From contig JAJGBQ010000001.1 in the NCBI GenBank assembly GCA_022457065.1, positions 2,232,001 to 2,296,000 on the forward strand: DNA of 64,000 bases, written 5' to 3'. Both the position numbers and the translations under genes were made by a program. Position 1 is the stretch's first letter, and every line of letters begins with the position of its first letter. The stretch comes from Curvularia sp. ZM96 (lineage: Eukaryota > Ascomycota > Dothideomycetes > Pleosporales > Pleosporaceae). The notes below the pieces were generated by a model. That model was not told the DNA's origin and made no database searches. It was given only the letters and a program-made list of their open reading frames with translations. Shown here in pieces: positions 56,018-64,000 of the stretch.

Positions 56018-57769
56018 TTACCGCCTCCTGTAAATATCAGATACGTCTCTGTCCCTACCCGTGCCCCTGTTGTTAGCACCACTGTTCATGTTACTGGTGT
56101 CTCTGCGTTCTGGACTCCTCGAGCGCGTTCGACCATCCCGCCTGTCCTGGCCAAAGTTACCTCTGTTGCCGCCTCGGTGGTCGCGCTCCCGATCGCGGTA
56201 AGCGCGATTGCGATCAGATCGGTCGTCCGGGTATCCTTCGCGCGAGTTAACGGAGTCACGGGAGTTACGGCGAGGGCGGTCATCTGGTTCGCGTGAGCGA
56301 CGGGGTCCGTCGCCGCCGTAGCTGGGTATGTATGTATCACCTGGTGGAACGGGACCTCGGCGGCGGTCTGCGCCGTCAGGGCCGTAGCGGGGGACGGGTG
56401 GGAGAGGGTGTCGGCCGTCTGCAGGTGGAGCAGGGAGACCGTTATGGCCGCGATCACCACCACCCCATTGTGGCCGTCGCTCGCCTGGTGGAGGAGGTGG
56501 AGGTCGGTGTTCATATCCACGCCGGTCATAGCCGCCACCTCTCATACCGCGTTCGACACCAGGTGGCCCTCGGTCTTGTGGGCCGCCGTATCTTCGGTCG
56601 CCGTTCTGCCATGACTGTGGTGGTGGTCCCTGACCCGTCCACTCTCCGTTTGGCCCTCCGCCGACGGTGCCGCCTTGCGGTGCTGGGGGAAGCGCTTGTC
56701 TCTGTCCTCGTGCGTTGCGTCGATCTAGTTCATGCGAGTCGGCAAAGTGAGGAATATCTTCTTCCCTCATGGGTAGTGGCTCTTCTCGGAAATAGGGATG
56801 GTCGATAGCATCAAGGGCATTGATACGTTTCCGCCAGTCCAGCCTCATGAGGTCTTTGATAAGTGAGAGCCCTAGGGGTGAAAGTTCTCGGAATCGTTGC
56901 GCAATGTTGCCTGTGCTTTGTGGGAATGAGCGAACTGGCTCTGCTCCTGGTAACTCGTTCCAGCCTGGCATGCTCGCATCGTTCGGCGAGCCGACCAACT
57001 CAAAAATGATTTGCGCCTGGTGTATGTCGCTCTGACCAGTGAGGATGGGCTTGCGCTTGAACATCTCACCAAAAACACAGCCTGCACCCCACATGTCGAT
57101 AGCTGGTGTGTATTTGCGGAGCTGCAGGAGCAACTCTGGCGGTCGGTACCACCTAGTGACAACCAATGAAGTGTATTCGCGTTTCGCCTCACCATTGCCC
57201 TTGCCTCGTCGTGGTACGGGTTCGTCGTAGTGTCTGGCGAGACCAAAATCGGCTATCTGTAATCGTCCGCGGTTGTTGATTAGGAGGTTGGCTGCTTTCA
57301 TATCTCGATGTAGAATGTGGTTGTCATGAAGATACGCCAGACCCTTGAACAGCTGCAACATGTAGCACTTGATCTGTGGTGGTTTAAATTGTACCTCGGG
57401 GTTGTCGAGCAGGCCTGACAGGTCGTGGTCCATGTATGGCGTCACCATATACAGTATCGCTCGTTTCCTGCCCTCCGTTTTGGGTCGCTCTACCGCCATT
57501 TCTTCTAGTTTCAGAACGTTGTCGTGCGAGAGCATCTTGAGCAGCTTGATTTCTCGCAGCGCTGTGATCGGAAAGCCGTCTTTTTCGTTGTGCATCAGGA
57601 TCTTCTTCAGCGCAAAGACGTGGCCGGTCGATCGTTGACGCGCCTTGTGAACTTCACCAAAAGTGCCTTCTCCCAGCTTCTGCATCATTTCGTACTCGCC
57701 AATCTTGCAGCATCCTTTAAACTGGCGGGTGAGGGTGCGCGACGGCGGAGCACCCGCCGGAGTCGCCAT
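56018..57769 (-). CDS. BUR1: BUR1/CDK9-like transcription elongation kinase
   Basis: Single exon, 583 aa from the ATG at 57769; the frame is open 19 codons further but without an ATG. The kinase domain covers about residues 25-330: glycine loop LGEGTFGEV, FALKKI, the cyclin-binding helix with an exact PITALRE (the name-giving motif of CDK9), LHRDMKAANLL, DFGLARHYDE and activation segment SLVVTRWYRPPE. An insert after DFGLARHYDE (PVPRRGKGNGEAKREYTS) is typical of fungal BUR1. The C-terminal 250 residues are Gly/Arg/Pro-rich (GERRPQWGGGDRGHNGLP, RDRERDHRGGNRGN), as in BUR1 and SR-like proteins, and probably bind RNA or the polymerase. BUR1 phosphorylates the RNA polymerase II CTD and Spt5 to drive elongation. 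It is divergent from the NDUFB2 gene. Confidence 0.95.
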   Translation of the reverse strand: MATPAGAPPSRTLTRQFKGCCKIGEYEMMQKLGEGTFGEVHKARQRSTGHVFALKKILMHNEKDGFPITALREIKLLKMLSHDNVLKLEEMAVERPKTEGRKRAILYMVTPYMDHDLSGLLDNPEVQFKPPQIKCYMLQLFKGLAYLHDNHILHRDMKAANLLINNRGRLQIADFGLARHYDEPVPRRGKGNGEAKREYTSLVVTRWYRPPELLLQLRKYTPAIDMWGAGCVFGEMFKRKPILTGQSDIHQAQIIFELVGSPNDASMPGWNELPGAEPVRSFPQSTGNIAQRFRELSPLGLSLIKDLMRLDWRKRINALDAIDHPYFREEPLPMREEDIPHFADSHELDRRNARGQRQALPPAPQGGTVGGGPNGEWTGQGPPPQSWQNGDRRYGGPQDRGPPGVERGMRGGGYDRRGYEHRPPPPPPGERRPQWGGGDRGHNGLPAPPADGRHPLPPVPRYGPDGADRRRGPVPPGDTYIPSYGGDGPRRSREPDDRPRRNSRDSVNSREGYPDDRSDRNRAYRDRERDHRGGNRGNFGQDRRDGRTRSRSPERRDTSNMNSGANNRGTGRDRDVSDIYRRR

Positions 57770-58204
57770 CCCGGCCGTTGTATGGGCGATACTTGGTGCT
57801 CGAGGGCTCGGAGGTATGTTTTCCACTCCGGGCTAAGTGGGCCGCGGCGCAAGCGTGTGCTAGAAGGGTCAGGGCAGTTTATCGTATTGAATCGATGCAA
57901 CGGGGGGTATGTGGTCGCGATGGTGAGCGCTTGCACGGGGCCGGTGGCTCGAAACAAAAGCTAGTGTGGGAGGATGACGGTGGCGGTCGGGATTGTCGCG
58001 ATGAAGGAGCAGAAGTCGCGATTGACAGTTGATGGCACGATCTTGGCGCCGGCCTGTTAGCGTAATCCGCGATCGACCTTAATCACACCTCACCCACCAA
58101 AAGCGTCGCAGAGCCATTGCACCCCGGATACCGCAGGTAGGCACCGTACGATACCATCGCGAGCTGGCACCCATACTGAGCACTCCACAGGCTCACCTTA
58201 CACA
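57770..58204. promoter_or_regulatory. divergent promoter of BUR1 and NDUFB2
   Basis: A 435-bp gap between oppositely directed genes. No specific factor site was recognised. Confidence 0.5.
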
Positions 58205-58449
58205 ATGCAACCCACACGCTCCCGCATGGGTCCGCCCAAATACCCGCCGCACCCGAACCACCCCGTTCACATCCACCCAGCCCGACCGCTATACCGATTC
58301 ATGGCAACTGGCCTCGGCGCATCAATGTGGTTCTTTGTACGTTGAAGACGCGTCATGAGTAAGGGATATGCTGACAGGGGCAGTTGATGTATCGCGCGAA
58401 GCAGGACGGCCCCGCCCTTCTGGGCTGGAAGCACCCATGGGATCATTGA
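58205..58449 (+). CDS. NDUFB2: complex I accessory subunit, NDUFB2-like
   Basis: Two exons, 58205-58336 and 58384-58449 (65 aa), phase 0, with a GTACGT donor and a GGCAG acceptor, so the gene is easily missed. The protein has a basic Pro/His-rich N-terminus (MGPPKYPPHPNHPVHIHP) and one membrane helix (FMATGLGASMWFF|LMYRAK). It ends KQDGPALLGWKHPWDH, the conserved ending of plant and fungal NDUFB2 homologues (MWF-x-x-YRAKxDGPxxxGWxHPW). It is a single-pass supernumerary subunit of the mitochondrial NADH:ubiquinone oxidoreductase membrane arm. Assignment rests on this C-terminal signature and length. Confidence 0.85.
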
Positions 58450-58771
58450 ACAACGAAGATCGTGGGCGTGGGAGATGGAAATAGAGATAGCAGAAATGAC
58501 AGAGGACACGATCAATTGCATGTACGCTGGGGTACTGGAGACAGATACAGGGGCTGACAGCTGCGATATTCCATGCGGCCAATGCCAAGAATTTTGAATC
58601 AATACAATAACTAGAGCAATCACGTCAGATGCCATCTTGTCATGTTCTTCTTCATATACTCGATCAATCAGATGTTTGAGAAATCCATATCTGGGTATTA
58701 CGCAATTTGTTGCATTAACAGTAGTTTATTCTTGCCTTCAACCATGTACATCGCTTCAAGCCGTCGGCAGC
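58450..58771. other. convergent 3' flank
   Basis: Gap of 322 bp between the ends of the NDUFB2 gene (+) and the methyltransferase gene (-). No feature seen. Confidence 0.5.
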
Positions 58772-59996
58772 TTATGCGGCGGGCTTCTCAAAAAGGTAGT
58801 GGCTAACGCCCCACGTATCACCACCATTCCACCTAAACAGCTCAGAGCAAGCCAAATGAAAGACTTGCCACCTATTCCACCAAGTCAATGCGCCTTCCTC
58901 TCCATACGTCTCGACTAGTCCTTCCCAGATACTCTTTTTGTTTTTCAACATGGTCACCAGCCAGTCCTCACAAGTCTTTGAGTAATTCATGCCGGACACC
59001 CACCACTGGTTCTTGATTCTCAGATCGTCTTGGAAGTACAGCAGCAAGTCGGCCGAAGGCATCGTACCACCGGTGAAGAAATGCTCCGTCATCCATCCCT
59101 CCTCGAAATCATACGGCGTTGTGCAATGCGCGAAGATGTGGACGAAGAGCTTGCCACCGGGCTTCAGCGCAGAGCTGACTTTGCGCAGTAGAAGCTGATA
59201 GTTCTTCATGTGCTCAAAGAGCTCAATAGAAATGACACGGTCATATGCTTCGGGCTGGAACTCGTAGTCAACTACGTCACCCGTGATGATAGTCAGATTC
59301 TTGAGTCCTTTTGACTCAGCAACGCTGTCAATGTACTGCTTCTGCGTCCTGGAGTTGGAGAAGCCGGTGATTTTGGAGTTGGGGAAGATTTCCGCCATGA
59401 AGAGCGATGCCGAGCCCCATCCACAGCTGGCTCTTGTCAGCTATCTCGTGTTGTACAATTGCTTGCTTGGCTTCAGTGTTCACGTGATCTTCCCATGCTG
59501 AATGCAACAAGGACGTGGAAAAGAAACTTAAAACTCACCCCAAATCCAAGATACTCATTCCATCCTTCAACTCCGCCCTCTCAACATACAATCGCATCAT
59601 GGCAATCTCGGCCTGCGCCAGCGTCTCCCCGCCTTTTTCATACAAACAAGACGAGTACTTCATGCGAGGTCCCAGCATGCCCTTCAAGACGCTCGTGCCC
59701 ACTTCATAGTGCTGCTCATTCGCTGTCTTAGTTGCAATGGCAATGGGTCGTTCCCGCAGAAGTTTGACATAGTTCATTTTGGTCTTGTACCCCTCTTCCA
59801 GCGAGGTGGTAGCTATCGACTGCAGGCGATCGGCCAGCTGGCGCCGGATTCCTGCACGGATGATCGTGTGCGGGAGATAGCCATTGTCAATGAGGGGGTT
59901 GATAACTGCGTCCGAGTTGACGAGATCTGGCAACACGTTAGTGGGGTATGTGCATACGCTTCAAGCGGGTACGTGTGTACTTGATATGAAGTTCAT
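58772..59996 (-). CDS. cyclopropane-fatty-acid-synthase-like SAM methyltransferase
   Basis: Three exons: 59981-59996, 59539-59926 and 58772-59426 (352 aa), phases consistent. The 16-nt first exon (MNFIS) joins across a short intron with a consensus branch site (CACTAAC) to NLVNSDAVINPLIDNGYLPH. SAM-binding motif I is LDLGCGWGSASLF (split by the second intron). The N-terminal region has NEQHYEVGTSVLKGMLGPRM and KYSSCLYEKGGETLAQAE, matching the substrate-side helices of the CFA synthase/coclaurine N-methyltransferase family (N-x-x-HYE/D, YSxxxY). Downstream are SIELFEHMKNYQ and KPGGKLFVHIFAH. CFA-type enzymes methylate unsaturated acyl chains or amines; which substrate is used here cannot be told. 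The start is tentative because the exon is tiny. Confidence 0.85.
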
Positions 59997-62237
59997 GGTG
60001 GGATCGGCTAAGCACGTTGATCGCTTGAACGCAATTGAGGACACCTATCGATACAAGAGAGAAAAACAAAGCTTATATGGCTCGCACACGTGAAACTGTC
60101 GGTACATAGCTGCAATGTGGTGCGATGTGAAACGGGTTTCGTAGTGCGCCCAATATGGCTTAGTGAAGCGCTTGGTGACGTCAACCATTAGATGGAATTG
60201 GCCGTTCGGCACAATTAGGATGTTGTAGATAGCCAACAACAGAGGTTTTGGTTGCCTTTGAAGTTTGTGAGATATGTTTTGGGTGTACATATTTTACTAG
60301 GTTGCGAATTGACCAATCAAGGGTCGAGTGCTGCACCGAGCGGGATGAGCGCAGGGGTGGCCAATGATGTTTCAGGACTAATAACAAGGCATTTAGACTC
60401 AGTGGGGAGGTAGGGGGTGGCAAGGTGGGCGGCCATGGTATATGACGATACTAATTTTGTACACTTGACCTGGTTTTTAACCGTCTGCTAGTATATGTAG
60501 CGGGCCGTCTTGTGGTGCTGTTTCTACCTTCCACTCTTAAACGGTCCACTGTTTGAGAGATCCGTACTTGGAATATCGGTTGACTACAATACAGCTCTGC
60601 CGTATGAGGAAAAGCACAGATGCTAGTGTATCCCTACCAATATTCCTAGGCACGTGCGTCATGTTAACGACTACCCTGCGGCGGTCTTGACGAATTCTGG
60701 TAACTCTTTTTACAGAACAGCAATCTTATTCACTTTGGCCCTTGTCCAGACGCGTTCATCTAGGGCACGAAGCCGGTAATTCACAGGAATATTGCGCCAA
60801 CCACAGCCCTGGCACTTGTGCCATCTTTGGCGCCCGTATTGAGGCCTGTTTTCGCTGCATTCTCTGTTACTACAAACTCGGATATATCAGTTGACGTCGG
60901 TTGGATAAATATATACCTGGCTAGGCTGTTACTATCTGAGATTGTAACATTTCTGTTGCCGTCGGTGTGAAGTCAACACCCAGTCTCTCAGCAAGTACAG
61001 ACGAATAAGCTGGATCAAAATTCAAAAAGATCAATCGATTGCCAATACGTTACGAATAAATTCGTGCCGACAACTCCTTGACTGAAGATGGCGGTATTGT
61101 CCAGCCTGAAAGAAGAGGAAAATGGAGTAGTAAGCACTTGGCGGTGTAACGGTAAGCATGTGTTGAGAGTAGCCTTGTTGCTTTCCACCAGGATTTGTTC
61201 CTATCGTGAGAATGAAATTTTCCTGCGCATCCAAGACTTGACGACTTATTCAAAGTCTCACGATCGGTGCGGATGGAATCATTTGCTTCTTCCTGACGAC
61301 GCTAAATTTCCTGGGCGCAGGACTAAGTAGGTTGAAGTTGTTGGTCGCCTTTGGACCGAGTCACGCTTACCACCAAAGATCGGGTATGTCACATCCAGTA
61401 TTTTGTAGCGTCATCAACAGAAACACAGGATCGTGAGCCGCCCAGTGATATGAAACCCCCGAGTCGTTGGTGTTGCAATTGACACGACACATACATGTCG
61501 TCGTGACGAGGGACGAGTCATCTCAGATAAGACAAAACTGTGGTACAAAGGTCGCAGCCGTCTGGAGACTCAAGTAATGGCCTTCATTTGATCTGCAAAC
61601 AAGGGATAGCATCACATTGCAGCGTTGGAAGTAAGCAGATGCTCTGGAGCACGTGATACTGTTCTTGCGAACTGCCGAGGCTACAGGTATACATCTACAC
61701 ATGGGTAAATGGCATCTAGTAGCGCAGTACGTATTACCGTGTATTACTGTGACTAATTTCGGCTCTCATCTACGTACGAATCACGCTTGTTTAGCTGTAT
61801 CTCCAACCGATTATTAGTTGTTTCGATTAGTCGTCCATTGAAGCTCACTGCGCTAGTTCCGCAGAGGCAAGATAAAAGTCTTTCTGGGCTTAGGCCATCC
61901 ACTGATCATGCAGGCACCGAGCCATCCCGACCGGTTTTTTCTTTTGCCGGTACGGCCGCGGCGTGGGTGGCATGCACATGCAGTGCGGCGACCTGCGCAC
62001 CATAGTAGCACCACGCCTGCAGCCGATTGCGGGCGCGAACTTTTGACTCAGGCGCCTTTCCCCCACTAAAACCGCCCAAGAATTCCCTCAACTTTCACAA
62101 CCCCATATTTCGCCCACCACACGTCATCCACGTCCTGACAAACCTCATTCGATAGCATTTTTGCCATCCAATCTTCCACGAATAAATTCTGCACAGCCAA
62201 TTGACTAGAGTTCAACGCTTTAACCCTCTACTCCAAC
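59997..62237. other. intergenic, one unsupported small frame
   Basis: About 2.2 kb. A minus-strand ATG frame at 60045-60290 (81 codons; LLLAIYNILIVPNGQFHLMV) is protein-like but lies just upstream of the methyltransferase and cannot be spliced to it by any junction I found. It could be a small upstream ORF. The rest (60.5-62.1 kb) shows no gene. The last 150 bases are a C/A-rich leader of aspartokinase. Confidence 0.45.
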
Positions 62238-63929
62238 ATGTCAGCATACACAAACGGTCACACCGAGTCGGAGCGGATAGCTCACACGGAAGAGAAGCAT
62301 CTTCCCGGAGGATGGGTCGTCCTCAAGTTCGGCGGTACAAGCGTCGGCAAGTTCCCGGAAAATATAGCGGACATTGTCAAGTACGACTCCAATCCAGCTC
62401 ATAGAGGATGGGCACAAAGTACTAACGTTCGCAGAGCTGGCAATGAGACGAACCGCGCCGCTATAGTCTGCTCCGCGCGCAGCAGCAACACGAAGCTCGA
62501 GGGAACTACCAATCGTCTCCTTCGCGCTGCCCGAGCTGCTGAGAGACCCAACCACCGCGCCTATGACGAAATCGTCGAAGCCATCCGTACCGACCATATC
62601 CAGGCCGGCAAGGATATCCTCAAGAGCCCGGACATTCTGGCTTCTTACACGGAAGAGGTCAACGCTGAGTGCGAGAGTCTGATCAAGATCTTGGAGTCGG
62701 CCCAACATTTGGAGGAGGTTACCAACCACACCGAGGACAAGATCATCAGCAAGGGCGAGAAACTGAGCTGTCGCTACATGGCCGCCATACTGAACGACCG
62801 CGGCACGCCTGCCCAGTTTGTCGACCTCAGCGACATCATCAAGCCCAATGCGTCCATCAAAGGCGGGTTGCAGGAAAAGTTCTACAAAGACTTGGCTGCC
62901 GACTTCGCCAAACAGGTCGAAGAATGTGGAGATAAAGTCCCCGTCATTACCGGCTTCTTCGGAAATGTGCCTGGTGGCCTCCTGACCTCGATTGGACGCG
63001 GATACACCGATCTATGCGCTGCTTTGGTAGCCGTCGGCATAAAGGCCAAGGAACTTCAGGTCTGGAAGGAGGTGGATGGCATCTTCACGGCAGACCCGCG
63101 CAAGGTCCCCACGGCTGCATTGCTCCCTACCGTCACTCCTGCAGAGGCTGCCGAGTTGACCTTCTACGGATCCGAGGTCATTCATCCCTTCACCATGGAG
63201 CAGGTCATCCGCGCCCGTATCCCCATTCGCATCAAGAATGTTATGAACCCACGCAATGCTGGAACCGTCATCTTCCCAGACAACTTGCGTGACATTGACA
63301 ACCATGCGCCTCTCAAGGAAGCTGGTCTCTTCCGCACTCGTTCCTCGAGTCTGCTCAATCAGCTCGAGGGCCCAAAGCGGCCGACGGCAGTGACCATCAA
63401 GCACAATATTGTTGTGCTTAACGTGCACAGCAACAAGCGTACTCGTGCCCATGGTTTCTTGATGAACATCTTCAACATTCTCGACAACTGGCGCCTCTCA
63501 GTCGACCTCATCTCGTCGTCCGAGGTTCATGTCTCCATGGCTTTGCACTCCGAGTCGGCTCTTCTCAGCGGCGGAGGCGAAGATGACTACAAGATCCAGT
63601 CCAAGGACCTCCAGGGTGCCGTCAATGATCTCAGTTCCCTTGGAACTATCGATATTGTACCCGACATGGCTATTGTGAGCTTGGTCGGTAAGCAGTTGAA
63701 GAACATGATTGGTATCTCTGGCAAGTTCTTCAGCGTCTTGGGACAGAACAACATTAACATTGAAATGATCTCACAAGGTATGCTGCAATGATCTGATCTG
63801 TTTAAGAGCTTCATTTACTAATTCAACGCAGGCGCCAGCGAGATTAACATCTCTTGCGTTATCGAGGAGCGCGAAGCCGACCGCGCTCTCAACGTCGTAC
63901 ATACGAATCTCTTTACATTCTTAGAATAG
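62238..63929 (+). CDS. HOM3: aspartokinase (first step of Asp-family amino acids)
   Basis: Three exons: 62238-62380, 62435-63777 and 63832-63929 (527 aa). The first intron is 54 nt with a GTACGA donor, a perfect TACTAAC branch site (62420-62426) and a CGCAG acceptor. Because 54 is a multiple of three and it contains no stop, the unspliced frame stays open. Removing it restores DIVK|AGNETNRAAIVCSAR as in other fungal enzymes. Kinase motifs: LKFGGTSVGK near the N-terminus, TGFFGNVPGGLLTSIGRGY and WKEVDGIFTADPR. Two ACT-type regulatory domains follow (VVLNVHSNKRTRAHGFL; NMIGISGKFFSVLGQNNINI), consistent with threonine feedback. The last intron separates ISQ|GASEINISCVI. It catalyses ATP-dependent phosphorylation of aspartate toward Thr, Met and Ile. 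Confidence 0.96.
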
Positions 63930-64000
63930 GTCTGATACTTGCATTAGTGGAGTTAGATACCACTCGGACGATGCTTTTCATTTAATTTCATAGTCGTGTT

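Noticed and set aside
57770..57826. N-terminal extension of BUR1 by 19 codons
   Set aside because: The extended frame begins at GTG, not ATG. The ATG at 57769 gives a normal fungal BUR1 N-terminus.
1..64000. CRISPR arrays, bacterial operons, phage or biosynthetic gene cluster
   Set aside because: No regularly spaced repeats, and the genes have spliceosomal introns. No polyketide synthase, nonribosomal peptide synthetase or terpene synthase is visible.

Overview
The window is nuclear DNA of a filamentous ascomycete. Most genes carry short introns (about 45-100 nt) with GTRAGT-type donors, CTAAC-like branch sites and CAG/TAG acceptors. Intergenic DNA is moderate in amount, the proteins are typical of Pezizomycotina, and one repeat-like block shows C-to-T decay of the kind left by RIP. 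A dothideomycete of the Pleosporales type is my best guess; that is inference, not a database match.

Left part (1-20 kb): a secreted LVIVD/choice-of-anchor-like protein; cyclin H (CCL1); a divergent ribosome-biogenesis pair, LSG1 and LTV1, sharing a 244-bp promoter; a membrane-anchored histidine-acid-phosphatase-fold protein that seems to lack the catalytic HD pair; PIG-P (GPI-anchor synthesis) with a long N-terminal extension; an acyl-CoA dehydrogenase ending in the peroxisomal signal SKL; an orphan F-box-like protein; and a protein with tandem GRF-like zinc fingers.

Middle (20-45 kb): a 5.5-kb gene-free stretch with GC-rich trinucleotide repeats leads into the pyrimidine-rich leader of GSK3. 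Then come nuclear cap-binding protein CBP80 and a NIPA-type magnesium transporter. From about 35 to 43 kb lies a degenerate accessory block, mostly on the minus strand. It holds a gag-like reading frame with a zinc knuckle broken mainly by CAG-to-TAG stops, several broken small genes, a Cys-rich gene whose ATG is isolated by an intron, overlapping perfect hairpins, and a short sequence resembling the 18S rRNA 3' end. A heme-thiolate peroxidase follows.

Right part (45-64 kb): an ankyrin protein with an NLR-like helical N-terminus but no NTPase domain; a small Myb-like protein; an unknown gene; the divergent pair ARPC3 / RFC3; an unknown basic protein; the divergent pair BUR1 (CDK9-like, with an exact PITALRE motif) / complex I subunit NDUFB2; a cyclopropane-fatty-acid-synthase-like methyltransferase; and aspartokinase (HOM3), whose first intron is 54 nt long and stays open in frame. 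Most housekeeping genes look intact. The unusual material is in the 35-43 kb block and in the NLR-like ankyrin protein.
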